DNA of 64,000 bases from Azospirillum agricola (lineage in GTDB: Bacteria > Pseudomonadota > Alphaproteobacteria > Azospirillales > Azospirillaceae), in the NCBI RefSeq assembly GCF_017876095.1, contig NZ_JAGINM010000010.1:1-64000 (forward strand), written 5' to 3'. Shown here in pieces: positions 27,168-36,980 of the stretch (position 1 is the first letter of the stretch; the number at the start of each line of letters is the position of its first letter). Both the position numbers and the translations under genes were made by a program. The notes below the pieces were generated by a model that ran no database searches, was not told the origin of the DNA, and was given only the letters and a program-made list of their open reading frames with translations.

Positions 27168-27929
27168 CTACTCTTCCCGGCGCGGCGTCTTGGTGAGCTG
27201 GGCGATGTAGATGCGGGCCAGCGATTTCAGGATCGGCGGCATCGAGGACAGCACGTCGTCGAAGCTCCGCTTGTCGATGACCTCGCAGATCGATCCGGCG
27301 GTCGCGCTCACCGTCACGTTCGGCACCCGGCCGGTCAGCAGGAAGATCTCGCCGAAAAGCTGGCCGGGGCCGAAGGAGGCGATCTCCTCCCCTTGAGTCC
27401 CGTAACCGCGCCGCATGCCGACCCGGCCGGACTGGATCAGGTAGGCGGCGGTCGCCGGCTCGTTCGGGCTGTAGAAGACGAAGCCCTCGCGGAACATGCG
27501 GCGGTCGACCACCTTCTGGAAGGAGGTGGTGGAGCGGAAATCCACCGGCTTGCCCACCCGTGGGGTCGGCGGCAGGCCGTAGTCGCGGCGGATCGCCGCG
27601 ATCAGCCCCTGCAACACGTAGGAGGCCAGCGGCGGGCTGCGCTTCAGCAGCCCCTGGAAGGCGTCGCGCGTCACCTCGACGCAGACGACCTCGGTCAGGG
27701 AGCGCACGGTCGCGCTGCGCTCGCCGTCGTCGATCAGCGCCATCTCGCCGACCACCGCGCCCTTGCCGACGGTTCCCAGGCGGCGGGTGCCGGTCGGCGT
27801 CTCCAGCAGGATCTCCAGCTCCCCGGCCTCGATCAGCCAGGCGCGGTCGCCGCGCTCGCCCTGCCGCATGAAGACCATGTTGGCGGGGACGGAATGGCGC
27901 TTCGGGCCTGGGGTGTCGGACGTCGACAT
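27168..27929 (-). CDS. Tandem cyclic nucleotide-binding domain protein without HTH
   Basis: 253 residues made of two Crp-type cNMP-binding beta barrels. The first (about 12-125) has a near-canonical phosphate-binding cassette GEMALIDDGERSATVRS. The second (about 135-245) has FGEIFLLTGRVPNVTVSA, where the Arg is shifted or lost, so only the first looks competent for ligand. No DNA-binding, kinase or transporter domain is attached. Start at 27929 (MSTSDTPGPKRHSV) follows a short leader. Convergent with the DUF2000 gene (10 bp between stops) and divergent from the GH1 gene. Confidence 0.78.
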   Translation of the reverse strand: MSTSDTPGPKRHSVPANMVFMRQGERGDRAWLIEAGELEILLETPTGTRRLGTVGKGAVVGEMALIDDGERSATVRSLTEVVCVEVTRDAFQGLLKRSPPLASYVLQGLIAAIRRDYGLPPTPRVGKPVDFRSTTSFQKVVDRRMFREGFVFYSPNEPATAAYLIQSGRVGMRRGYGTQGEEIASFGPGQLFGEIFLLTGRVPNVTVSATAGSICEVIDKRSFDDVLSSMPPILKSLARIYIAQLTKTPRREE

Positions 27930-28140
27930 GGAATTCTCGCGAAGGGGCGCTGGCGGTCGCGGAGCCGGGGCTTGCCGCATCGCGACAGCGAGCCATGAAA
28001 GCACCGGGCGCGCAACGGCGTTTTTCCCGGATCGCAACCGGCGATGTCGCGCCATGGCGGGCGGCAACCCGCGTGTGAAGGGCTTGGTGCCCGCGCGCCG
28101 TCCTGGTTACACTGCGCTTCCCCGCCGCCGGAGCCGCGCC

Positions 28141-29511
<1,371 letters not shown>

Positions 29512-29685
29512 TCCTTTCGCATGGCCGGCCAATCGGCGCATGGCTTTTGCGGATTCGGCATGATTGCGGAATGTTCGTTCCGCGAATCATCCTTTTGCTC
29601 CCACAACGCGCAAAACCATTCGCGGCCCGGCGGCGCACACTCGGTCCAAGAGCAGGAAGATCCTGGGGAACCGAGGAAACGCACC

Positions 29686-32600
29686 ATGGACGGCATGCCC
29701 AACGGCGGCCTGTTCGGCGAGGCCGCCGACATCGACCACAGCTACCGCCTGGACGACCGCTACACCCGCGCCGGGGGGCAGGTCTACCTGTCCGGCACCC
29801 AGGCGCTGGTGCGGCTGCTGCTGCTCCAGGCCGAGCGCGACCGCCGGGCGGGGCTGAACACCGCCGGCTTCGTCAGCGGCTACCGGGGCTCGCCGCTCGG
29901 CGGGCTGGACCAGGCGCTGTGGCAGGCGCGCCCGCATCTCGACCGCCACGCCATCACCTTCCTGCCCGGCATCAACGAGGATCTCGGCGCCACCGCTGTG
30001 ATGGGCAGCCAGCAGGTCGAGGCGTCGGGCGAGGCGACGGTCGATGGCGTCTTCGGCCTGTGGTACGGCAAGGGGCCGGGGGTGGACCGCGCCGGCGACG
30101 CGCTGAAGCACGCCAACGCCTACGGCACCTCGCCGCGCGGCGGGGTGCTGGCGGTCGCCGGGGACGATCATGGCTGCGTGTCGTCCAGCATGCCGCACCA
30201 GAGCGACCTCGCCATGATCGCGTGGTCGATGCCGGTGCTGAACCCGGCGGGCGTGCGCGAGTATCTCGATTTCGGGCTCTACGGCTACGCGCTGTCGCGA
30301 TTCTCCGGCTGCTGGGTCGGCTTCAAGGCGATCTCGGAGAGCGTGGAAAGCTCGGCCACCGTCCGCGTCCCGTCGCTCGACGCGCCCTTCCACCCGGTGG
30401 AGTTCACCCCGCCGCCCGGCGGCCTGCACCAGCGCTGGCCCGACCTGCCCAGCCTGCGCATCGAGGAGCGTCTGGCCGCCAAGATCCGGGCGGTGAAGGC
30501 CTTCGCCCGCGTCAACCGCATCGACCGGACGGTGCTGGGGCAGGGGCGGAGCCATGGCGGCTGGCTGCGCGTCGTCACCACCGGCAAGGCGCATCTCGAC
30601 CTGATGGAGGCCCTGCGCCTGCTTGGCATCGGCGAACGGGAGGCGGAGGAGATCGGGCTGTCGGTCCACAAGATCGGCCTGTCCTGGCCGCTGGAGCCGG
30701 AAGGCGCGCTGGCCATGGCGCGCGGCGCCGAGGAGATCCTCGTCGTCGAGGAGAAGGCCCCGGTCGTCGAGGGCCAGCTCAAGGAGCTGCTGTACCATTT
30801 GCCGGACGGCGAGCGGCCGCGCGCCCTGATCGGCAAGACCGACGAGCTGGGCGCGCCGCTGCTGCCCGCGACCGGCGAGCTGCGCCCCTGGATCGTCGCC
30901 AGGGCGCTGGTGGAGCGCATCCGCCACCGCTTCCCGGAGCGCGACCTCTCAAGCCGCCTGGCCGATCTGCTGCCGGCCGAGGCCCTGCCCGCTCCGGCGC
31001 CCACTTCGGCAATGGCGCGCACGCCCTATTTCTGCTCCGGCTGCCCGCACAACCGTTCCACCAGGGTGCCGGAGGGCAGCAAGGCGTTGGCGGGGATCGG
31101 CTGCCACTTCATGGCCTCCTGGATGGACCGGGAGACGGTCGGCTTGGCCCAGATGGGCGGCGAGGGGGTGGGCTGGGTCGGGCAGGCGCCCTTCTCCAAA
31201 CGCCCACATGTGTTCCAGAATCTCGGCGAGGGCACCTATTACCATTCCGGCCTGCTGGCGATCCGGCAGGCGGTCGCCGCCAAGGTCAACATCACCTACA
31301 AGATCCTTTACAACGACGCCGTGGCCATGACCGGCGGCCAGCCGGTGGACGGTCCGCTTCCGGTCGACGCCCTGACCCGCCAGTTGAGCGCCGAGGGCAT
31401 CGCCCGCATCGCCCTGGTCAGCGACGCGCCGGAGAAATACGACCGCCGCTCCGGCCTCGCCCCCTTCACCACCGTGCACCACCGCGACGAGCTGGACGCC
31501 GTGCAGCGCGAACTGCGGGAGATTCCCGGCGTCACCGCCCTGGTCTACGAGCAGACCTGCGCCGCCGAGAAGCGCCGCCGCCGCAAGCGCGGCAGCCTGC
31601 CCGACCCGGCCCGCCGGGTGGTGATCAACGATCTGGTCTGCGAGGGCTGCGGCGACTGTGGCCGCAAGTCGAACTGCCTGTCGGTGCAGCCCAAACCCAC
31701 CGAGTTCGGGGTGAAGCGGCAAATCGACCAGTCGAACTGCAACAAGGATTATTCCTGCGTCGAGGGCTTCTGCCCCAGCTTCGTGTCGGTGATGGGCGGG
31801 ACCCTGCGCAAGCCGGACCCCGACGCGGTGGCGGCGCGCTTCAGGGACGCGCTGGCCGAACTGCCGCACCCGCTGCGCGCCCTGGGCGACGACCCGGCGG
31901 AAATCCTGATCGTCGGGGTCGGCGGCACCGGGGTCGTCACCATCGGCGCGCTGCTCGCCATGGCCGCGCATCTGGAGGGCAAGGCGTCGTCGGTGCTCGA
32001 CTTCATGGGCTTCGCGCAGAAGGGGGGCGCGGTCTACAGCTACCTGCGGGTGGCGCGCGACGCGGCGCGGCTGAACCAGGCGCGCATCGACCCGAAACGG
32101 GCGCAGCTCGTGCTGGCCTGCGACACGGTGGTCGCCGCCTCGCCGGACGCCCTGCGCACGGTGGCTCCGGGGCGGACGCGGGTGGTCGCCAACGCCCATG
32201 TGACGCCGACCGGCGCCTTCACCCGCGACGGCTCCGCGCTGCCCGACGGCGCCGCCCTGCTGCGTTCCCTGCGCCGCGTCGCCGGGGACGACCGGGTGGA
32301 GGTGGTGGACGCCAACCGGCTGGCGACCGCGCTGTTCGGCGACAGCATCCTCGCCAACGTCTTCCTGATGGGCTTCGCCTTCCAGAAGGGGCTGCTGCCG
32401 GTCGGGCTGGCGGCGCTGGACCGCGCCATCGAGCTGAACGGCACCGGCGTCACCGCCAACCGGCAGGCCTTCGCCTTCGGCCGGCTGGCGGCCCACCGGC
32501 CGGAGGCGCTGGCGGGGCTCGGCGCCGGGGAGGACGCGCCGGCCACCGATCTGCTGGCCACCGATCTGCCGGCCACCGATCTGCCGACCGTCGTCGAGCG

Positions 32601-33231
32601 CCGCGCCGCCTTCCTGACCGGCTATCAGGACGCGGCCTATGCCGGCCGCTACCGCGCGCTGGTCGAGCGGGCGCGGCGGGCGGAGGAGCGGGTCGCCCCC
32701 GGCTCGACCGCGCTGGCCGTGGCGGTGGCGCGCGGCGCCTTCGCGCTGATGGCCTACAAGGACGAGTACGAGGTGGCCCGGCTGCACAGCGATCCGGCTT
32801 TCCGCAAAAGCCTGGAGGACCGGTTCGAAGGCGATTGGAAACCCGTCTTCCACCTCGCCCCCCCGCTGCTGTCGTTCGGGGTGAATGCGGCGGGCGAGCC
32901 GCGCAAGATGGCGTTCGGCGCCTGGATCCTGCCGGTGTTCCGGGGGCTGGCGGCGCTGAAGCGGCTGCGCGGAACAGCGTTCGATCCTTTCGGCCACACG
33001 GCGGAACGCCGCATGGAGCGCGCGCTGATCGCCCGCTACGAGGCGACGGTGGCGGAGATTGTCGAGAGGCTGTCGGCGGAGACACTGGCGACCGCCGTCG
33101 AGCTGGCGGCGCTGCCGCTGGAGATCCGCGGCTTCGGGCCGGTCAAGCAGCGCGCGTTGGAGGTGGTGGAGCCGCGCTGGCGCGCCCTGGAGGAACGGCT
33201 GCGCGGCGGCGGGCTGGCGAAGGCGGCCTGA
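29686..33231 (+). CDS. Indolepyruvate ferredoxin oxidoreductase family protein (fused alpha-beta)
   Basis: 1181-residue fused 2-oxoacid:ferredoxin oxidoreductase. The N-terminal TPP pyrimidine domain has GYRGSPLGGLDQ (about 65). The TPP-binding domain (about 445-580) starts PYFCSGCPHN and has the GIGCHFMA and MGGEGVGW motifs. Iron-sulfur cysteines cluster in VCEGCGDCGRKSNC and SNCNKDYSCVEGFCPSF (about 650-700). The gamma-type domain begins ILIVGVGGTGVVTIGALLAMAAHLEG (about 740). It oxidatively decarboxylates aryl pyruvates from aromatic amino acids (indole-, phenyl-pyruvate) to acyl-CoA, passing electrons to ferredoxin. ATG 29686 has GAGGAAA 9 bases upstream. Nothing else is evident in 29512-29685. 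Confidence 0.88.
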   Translation: MDGMPNGGLFGEAADIDHSYRLDDRYTRAGGQVYLSGTQALVRLLLLQAERDRRAGLNTAGFVSGYRGSPLGGLDQALWQARPHLDRHAITFLPGINEDLGATAVMGSQQVEASGEATVDGVFGLWYGKGPGVDRAGDALKHANAYGTSPRGGVLAVAGDDHGCVSSSMPHQSDLAMIAWSMPVLNPAGVREYLDFGLYGYALSRFSGCWVGFKAISESVESSATVRVPSLDAPFHPVEFTPPPGGLHQRWPDLPSLRIEERLAAKIRAVKAFARVNRIDRTVLGQGRSHGGWLRVVTTGKAHLDLMEALRLLGIGEREAEEIGLSVHKIGLSWPLEPEGALAMARGAEEILVVEEKAPVVEGQLKELLYHLPDGERPRALIGKTDELGAPLLPATGELRPWIVARALVERIRHRFPERDLSSRLADLLPAEALPAPAPTSAMARTPYFCSGCPHNRSTRVPEGSKALAGIGCHFMASWMDRETVGLAQMGGEGVGWVGQAPFSKRPHVFQNLGEGTYYHSGLLAIRQAVAAKVNITYKILYNDAVAMTGGQPVDGPLPVDALTRQLSAEGIARIALVSDAPEKYDRRSGLAPFTTVHHRDELDAVQRELREIPGVTALVYEQTCAAEKRRRRKRGSLPDPARRVVINDLVCEGCGDCGRKSNCLSVQPKPTEFGVKRQIDQSNCNKDYSCVEGFCPSFVSVMGGTLRKPDPDAVAARFRDALAELPHPLRALGDDPAEILIVGVGGTGVVTIGALLAMAAHLEGKASSVLDFMGFAQKGGAVYSYLRVARDAARLNQARIDPKRAQLVLACDTVVAASPDALRTVAPGRTRVVANAHVTPTGAFTRDGSALPDGAALLRSLRRVAGDDRVEVVDANRLATALFGDSILANVFLMGFAFQKGLLPVGLAALDRAIELNGTGVTANRQAFAFGRLAAHRPEALAGLGAGEDAPATDLLATDLPATDLPTVVERRAAFLTGYQDAAYAGRYRALVERARRAEERVAPGSTALAVAVARGAFALMAYKDEYEVARLHSDPAFRKSLEDRFEGDWKPVFHLAPPLLSFGVNAAGEPRKMAFGAWILPVFRGLAALKRLRGTAFDPFGHTAERRMERALIARYEATVAEIVERLSAETLATAVELAALPLEIRGFGPVKQRALEVVEPRWRALEERLRGGGLAKAA
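32541..32585 (+). repeat. Three 15-bp tandem repeats inside the oxidoreductase gene
   Basis: GGCCACCGATCTGCT followed by two copies of GGCCACCGATCTGCC. They encode the repeated pentapeptide (A)TDLP in a linker of the C-terminal region, keep the frame, and look like a recent slippage expansion. Confidence 0.8.
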
Positions 33232-33252
33232 TCCGCCGGTTCGACAAACCGC

Positions 33253-33281
33253 TTGGCAGGGCGGCGGCTCCGCGCTATGGT
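33253..33281 (+). promoter_or_regulatory. Sigma-70-type promoter for the leader RNA
   Basis: TTGGCA (33253-33258) and TATGGT (33276-33281) are separated by 17 bp. This would start RNA at about 33288, immediately at the leader-peptide ATG, so translation may be nearly leaderless. Confidence 0.4.
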
Positions 33282-33288
33282 CGCTGCC

Positions 33289-33363
33289 ATGCAACACGCG
33301 CTCCGCACCGCTCCTTCGGGCTCGTCCCGATATTTTGGCCGCTGGTTTCCGCCGGCGGCCTAG
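33289..33363 (+). CDS. Putative attenuator leader peptide rich in aromatic residues
   Basis: A 24-codon frame with ATG at 33289 and TAG at 33361. The peptide begins MQHALRTAPSGSS and then has R-Y-F-G-R-W-F-P-P-A-A. Codons TAT TTT (33331-33336) and TGG TTT (33343-33348) bracket a GGCCGC segment that can pair with GCGGCC at 33355-33360. This is the layout of amino-acid biosynthetic leader peptides, in which ribosome stalling at scarce charged tRNAs controls a downstream terminator. The regulated gene is unclear. A chance small frame cannot be excluded. Confidence 0.45.
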   Translation: MQHALRTAPSGSSRYFGRWFPPAA

Positions 33364-33389
33364 GATCGCGCACATGTTGCTCCATCCCG

Positions 33390-33425
33390 AAGCCGCCCGG
33401 ACCCCGAGGCGGCTTTCGTGTTTGT
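33390..33425 (+). terminator. Intrinsic terminator of the leader RNA
   Basis: Stem AAGCCGCC / GGCGGCTT with an inner CGG/CCG extension, followed by TTTCGTGTTTGTG. The left arm GCCGCC (33392-33397) can pair alternatively with GGCGGC at 33354-33359, within the leader frame, giving a possible antiterminator. It ends a transcript of about 135 nt. Confidence 0.65.
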
Positions 33426-33500
33426 GACCTTCACGCGGCACATCGATCGAAGCGATCACGGGATCTCCGGGCGGCCTCACCAGCCAGACGAGGTTCCCCC

Positions 33501-33638
33501 ATGTTCGATTTCGACGTCGTGACCGGCCCCACCCAGCCGCCCCAGCCCCAGGCCGCCGAACCGGCCCCGCCCGCCGCTCCGGCGTCGGACGCCGCGCCCC
33601 GGAACGCCCGCAGCCCGGAGCCGGCCCAGGCATCGTGA
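33501..33638 (+). CDS. Small Pro/Ala-rich hypothetical protein
   Basis: 45-residue frame starting MFDFDVVTGPTQPPQPQ, with ACGAGG 7-8 bases before the ATG. The rest is proline, alanine and glutamine rich with no recognised motif or membrane segment. It is the first frame after the attenuator-like leader, but nothing links it to amino acid metabolism. Could be spurious. Confidence 0.3.
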   Translation: MFDFDVVTGPTQPPQPQAAEPAPPAAPASDAAPRNARSPEPAQAS

Positions 33639-33660
33639 CGGTTCCGTTCCAGGCCGTTCC

Positions 33661-33760
33661 AAAGGATTTTCATCTTTTTCGCGCAGGAGCAGCCCGCCTC
33701 GCCCGTATTCCCCTGTGCAGGCGGGTCCTGCGGGACGGGAGCGGCGGGTTTCCTGTCGGA
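33661..33760. other. Conserved noncoding element, copy A
   Basis: Contains ATTTTCATC, TTTTT, CGCG and GAGCAGCC in order (33666-33691), and 78 bp after its CATC the octamer TTTCCTGT. The same items in the same order and nearly the same spacing occur at 36885-36980. The AT-rich core stands out in this GC-rich DNA. It lies immediately upstream of the gene at 33780. Function unknown; a shared regulator site or small RNA are possibilities. Confidence 0.45.
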
Positions 33761-33779
33761 ACGGGAAGGGTGATGGGCC

Positions 33780-34484
33780 ATGGCGAGCGATGCGGTTTCC
33801 AGCGTCAACTCGATGGTGTCGAGCCTCAACGCCTCTATCACCAACGCGCTGTCGGCGATCCAGGCCCAGCAGAACCAGAACGCGGCCTCGACCGACGAGG
33901 TGCAGACCTATGAGAAGACGGTCAAGAAATCGACGCTCACCAACGCCGGGGCGGCGACCGACATCGGCGTCCTGGCCAGGAACACCACCCGCCTGAACGT
34001 CGCCAGCACACTGGCGGCGAACGATTCCGTCGATTTCTACAAATTCAAGGTCACCAGCAAGGGCGAGGCGACGCTGGGCGAGGTCGGCGACGAGGGCGTG
34101 CGCGTGCAGCTCCTGTCGCGGCTGGGCAGCGTGCTGGCCGACAGCAATCCGGACTCCGGCAAGGATTACGAGAATTACCAAGCCCTGCAAAAAGGCGAGA
34201 TGACCCTCGACAAGGGCGACTACACCCTGCGCGTCACCCGCGACAAGGGCGTGTCGGCGCGCGAGGACAAGAACTACGCCCTCCAGCTCGTGATGGGCAG
34301 CTACAGCCAGGATTACGACACGGTCGCCAAGCAGCCGGCCAAGGGCGACAGCCCGTTCCAGCTGTCCACCGGCCAGCAGTCGATGCTGGACGGGCTGAAC
34401 TCGGCGATCAGCTCGGCGAACTCCATCACCTACGGGCAGACCGGCACGGAAAAGCTGATGGGCAGCTTCAGCCTGTTCGTCTGA
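33780..34484 (+). CDS. Hypothetical protein with PPC-like beta-sandwich region
   Basis: 234 residues, not recognised as a named family. The N-terminal 45 residues are Ser/Asn/Ala/Gln rich and amphipathic (SSVNSMVSSLNASITNALSAIQAQQNQN). The middle (about 75-165) resembles bacterial pre-peptidase C-terminal domains: VDFYKFKVTSKGEATL, VRVQLLSRLGSVLADSN, then LDKGDYTLRVTRD. The tail is Ser/Asn rich. No classic signal peptide is visible, so secretion by a type I or flagellar-like route is only a thought. GGGAAGGG precedes the ATG. Stand-alone gene. Confidence 0.65.
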   Translation: MASDAVSSVNSMVSSLNASITNALSAIQAQQNQNAASTDEVQTYEKTVKKSTLTNAGAATDIGVLARNTTRLNVASTLAANDSVDFYKFKVTSKGEATLGEVGDEGVRVQLLSRLGSVLADSNPDSGKDYENYQALQKGEMTLDKGDYTLRVTRDKGVSAREDKNYALQLVMGSYSQDYDTVAKQPAKGDSPFQLSTGQQSMLDGLNSAISSANSITYGQTGTEKLMGSFSLFV

Positions 34485-34579
34485 CCCCCGGCCTTTCTTC
34501 TCCGGGCTTTCTTCCGCTGGTCCTGCCGGCGGACCGGATGCTATGACGCGTCTCCCCCCACACGCCGGAGAGACGTCCG

Positions 34580-35155
34580 ATGCCGTCCGTCACCCTGCTG
34601 ACCCCCGCCGACGGGCGCCGCGTTCCCTGGCGCAACGGGCTGGGCCTGACCACCGAGATCGCGGTCGAGCCGCTGGAGGGGGGCGACCGTTTCCTTTGGC
34701 GGGTCAGCGTCGCCGACGTGGCCGCCTCCGGCCCCTTCTCGGCCTTTCCCGGCTACGACCGGCTGATCGCCGTGGTCGAGGGGGAGGGAATGAGGCTGAC
34801 GGTGGACGGCGGCGCCCCGGTGGAGCGCCGCCGGATGGAACCGGCCTTCGCCTTCCCCGGCGAGGTGGCGGTGGATTGCGCCCTGCTGGGCGGGCCGATC
34901 CGCGATGTCAACCTGATGCTCGACCGCGAGGCCGCCGTCGGGTCGGTGACGATGCTGGCCGGCGGAACGGCGCACCGGGCCTCGGGCGACGCCGTGCTGG
35001 TCCATGGGCTGGCCGGAACCCTGACGGTGACTCCCGAGGGCGGCGACGCGGTCGCGGTTCCCGCCGGCCACAGCGCACTGCTGCGCGGGGCGGCGGCCGT
35101 CGCCGTTCCGGCCGGTGCCGAGGGCGTCTGCGCCGAGGTGCGGCGGCGCGGCTGA
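34580..35155 (+). CDS. HutD/Ves family protein
   Basis: 191 residues of the HutD (DUF886) cupin family: WRNGLGLTTEIAVEPLEGGDRFLWRVSVADVAASGPFSAFPGYDRLIAVVEGEGMRL is the diagnostic N-terminal half. HutD members occur in histidine-utilisation operons as possible governors of flux; E. coli Ves is a cold-associated relative. No hut genes are present here, so this is an orphan member. Its exact function is not known. Confidence 0.85.
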   Translation: MPSVTLLTPADGRRVPWRNGLGLTTEIAVEPLEGGDRFLWRVSVADVAASGPFSAFPGYDRLIAVVEGEGMRLTVDGGAPVERRRMEPAFAFPGEVAVDCALLGGPIRDVNLMLDREAAVGSVTMLAGGTAHRASGDAVLVHGLAGTLTVTPEGGDAVAVPAGHSALLRGAAAVAVPAGAEGVCAEVRRRG

Positions 35156-35183
35156 CGCGCTTTCCCTCAGCCCGGATTTTCGT

Positions 35184-36824
35184 TCAGCCCGGAACGGGCT
35201 GCACGGGGGGAAGCGCTGCGGCTTCGTAGCGCATCGCCTGCCCGCGCCCCCCGCGCTTCGCGGCGTAGAGGGCCTGGTCGGCGTAGCGCAGGACCGTGCC
35301 GAGATCCGGATCGTCCGTCGGCCACAGTGCGATGCCGACGCTGCACCCGACCTGGACGGCCAGCCCCTCCGCCGTCATCGGCAGCGACAGGGTCTGGATG
35401 ATCCGGTTGGCGACCTCCAGCGGCAACCGGGTCCGTCCGGCGTCCGGCATGGCCAGCAGCACCAGGAACTCGTCGCCGCCGAGACGGACCGCGATGTCGC
35501 CGTCGCGCACGCATTGGGCGAGCCGGGCGGCGACCTGTTCGAGGACGGCGTCGCCGACATGGTGGCCGTGCTGGTCGTTGACCGGCTTGAAGCCGTCGAG
35601 GTCGATGCACAGGGCGGCCAGGGCCGCCGGCCCGCCGCCGGGAGGCGCCTCGGCCAGCCGCTCCATATGGGCATCGAGGAAGCGGCGGTTGGCGAGGCCG
35701 GTCAGCGAATCCTTGAAGGCGATGGCGTGCAGCGTCCGGCCCATGCTGCGCACCGCCCGCACCGCGTCGCCGATCTCGCTGGTCTGGATGGGGGCCGGCG
35801 CGCAGGGATGGCGGGCGTCGAACTCCATCGTGGACAGGCGCTTGGCCGACCGCTTGAGGTCGCGCAGCCCGCGCAGGACCAGGATGTCCAGCAGGAACCA
35901 GACGCCGACGACGATGACCAGCACCACGACGGCCATGACCCCGGCGCTCCACAGCAGCTTGCGGTCGAGGTCGGCCAGGATGGTGGCGCGTGGAACGCCG
36001 ACCGCGATGAGCCCGCCGGTTTCCCCCAGCGCCGCGAAGCCGATGATGCGGGGAACGCCATCCAGGCCGGGGGCTTCGATGACGCCCTGCGACCGGCCCG
36101 CCATGCTCAGGGTCAGGGGGTGGTCGGCCATCGACCGGCCGGGGGGAAGGGCGTGGGTGTCGGGCACGCGGACCAGCACCGTTCTGCGTGAATCGAACAG
36201 CGTCACCGCCCCGCCGGAGGTGTGGGCCGCCTCCCTGGCGATGCCTTCCAGCCAGTTCAGGTCGATGCCGGTCAGCAACAGGCGCTCGACCTTTCCATCG
36301 GCGTCCAGGAGCGGCAGGGCGGCGGTCACCACCGGCCGCCCGCTGACCAGACCGATGCGGAAATCGCTGGTCGCGAAGGCTCTGGTGGCCAGCGCCTTGC
36401 GGAAATACTCCTGTTCGGCCACCCGCGCGACCGGGGTGTCGCCGTGGGTGCTGCACCGGAGATTCCCGTCGGGGGCGGCGACGGCGAAGCCGACGCTCCA
36501 GGGGTACAGCGCCGCCGCCTGGCGGAGGAGCGGCGCGCAGAGCACGGGATCCGCTCGCCTCACCTCGGGCACCAGGGCCAGCAGCCGCAGCGTGCCGCGC
36601 ACCTGCTCGACGATGTCGGTCTGTTGCTGCGCCCCCCGCTGGGCCAGCTGAAGAACCTCCCGGCGGGCGTCCTCAAGCTTGTCCTGTCTCTGCTGGAGGA
36701 AGAGCACGGCGCCCAATGCAATCAAGGGAAGAAGCGCAATTACAATAAAGATTTCCAGCCTCGCGCGAAGCCCTGCGCGCGACCATGCCCGTTGAAAAGG
36801 CCCCGCTGTGCGGCGAAGACTCAT
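35184..36824 (-). CDS. Membrane diguanylate cyclase with dCache sensor and GGDEF domain
   Basis: 546 residues from ATG 36824 (AAGGT 5 bases upstream; an earlier in-frame ATG at 36893 lacks a ribosome site). First membrane helix LEIFIVIALLPLIALGAVLFL, periplasmic dCache-like sensor (about 50-285), second helix VMAVVVLVIVVGVWFLLDILVL, HAMP-like linker, then GGDEF domain with intact RLGGDEF. An inhibitory I-site RDGD lies five residues before GGDEF, so product inhibition is expected. It should make cyclic di-GMP in response to a periplasmic ligand, linking to motility genes next door. Confidence 0.88.
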   Translation of the reverse strand: MSLRRTAGPFQRAWSRAGLRARLEIFIVIALLPLIALGAVLFLQQRQDKLEDARREVLQLAQRGAQQQTDIVEQVRGTLRLLALVPEVRRADPVLCAPLLRQAAALYPWSVGFAVAAPDGNLRCSTHGDTPVARVAEQEYFRKALATRAFATSDFRIGLVSGRPVVTAALPLLDADGKVERLLLTGIDLNWLEGIAREAAHTSGGAVTLFDSRRTVLVRVPDTHALPPGRSMADHPLTLSMAGRSQGVIEAPGLDGVPRIIGFAALGETGGLIAVGVPRATILADLDRKLLWSAGVMAVVVLVIVVGVWFLLDILVLRGLRDLKRSAKRLSTMEFDARHPCAPAPIQTSEIGDAVRAVRSMGRTLHAIAFKDSLTGLANRRFLDAHMERLAEAPPGGGPAALAALCIDLDGFKPVNDQHGHHVGDAVLEQVAARLAQCVRDGDIAVRLGGDEFLVLLAMPDAGRTRLPLEVANRIIQTLSLPMTAEGLAVQVGCSVGIALWPTDDPDLGTVLRYADQALYAAKRGGRGQAMRYEAAALPPVQPVPG

Positions 36825-36884
36825 GCCGACCTTCACATTTCCCGAACCGGCTCCGTATTTTTCTGTATAAGTAAAACACTCGGA

Positions 36885-36980
36885 CATTTTCATCGTTTTT
36901 GTCGCGGAGCAGCCTTGCGCCCAGGTGAGCCCTTGCCTGTCCGCCGGACGGCCCGTCCGGTTCTTTCCTGTTCGACCGGC
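36885..36980. other. Conserved noncoding element, copy B
   Basis: Second copy of the element at 33661-33760: ATTTTCATC, TTTTT, CGCG, GAGCAGCC (36886-36912) and TTTCCTGT at 36964. It lies in the 423-bp gap between the diguanylate cyclase and the PAS/MCP genes, upstream of the cyclase start on the minus strand. Apart from this and the sigma-54 promoter at 37178 I see nothing in the gap. Confidence 0.45.

Noticed and set aside
33431..33673. Minus-strand small frame beginning MKILWNGLERNRHDAW
   Set aside because: Starts inside the conserved noncoding element, has no ribosome site I can defend, and is Gly/Ala/Arg low complexity.
33661..33760. Cobalamin-riboswitch-like fragments (GCTGCTCC, GGGGAA) on the minus strand of the conserved element
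   Set aside because: The conserved B12-box order and the pairing segments are not present, and no B12-related gene is near.
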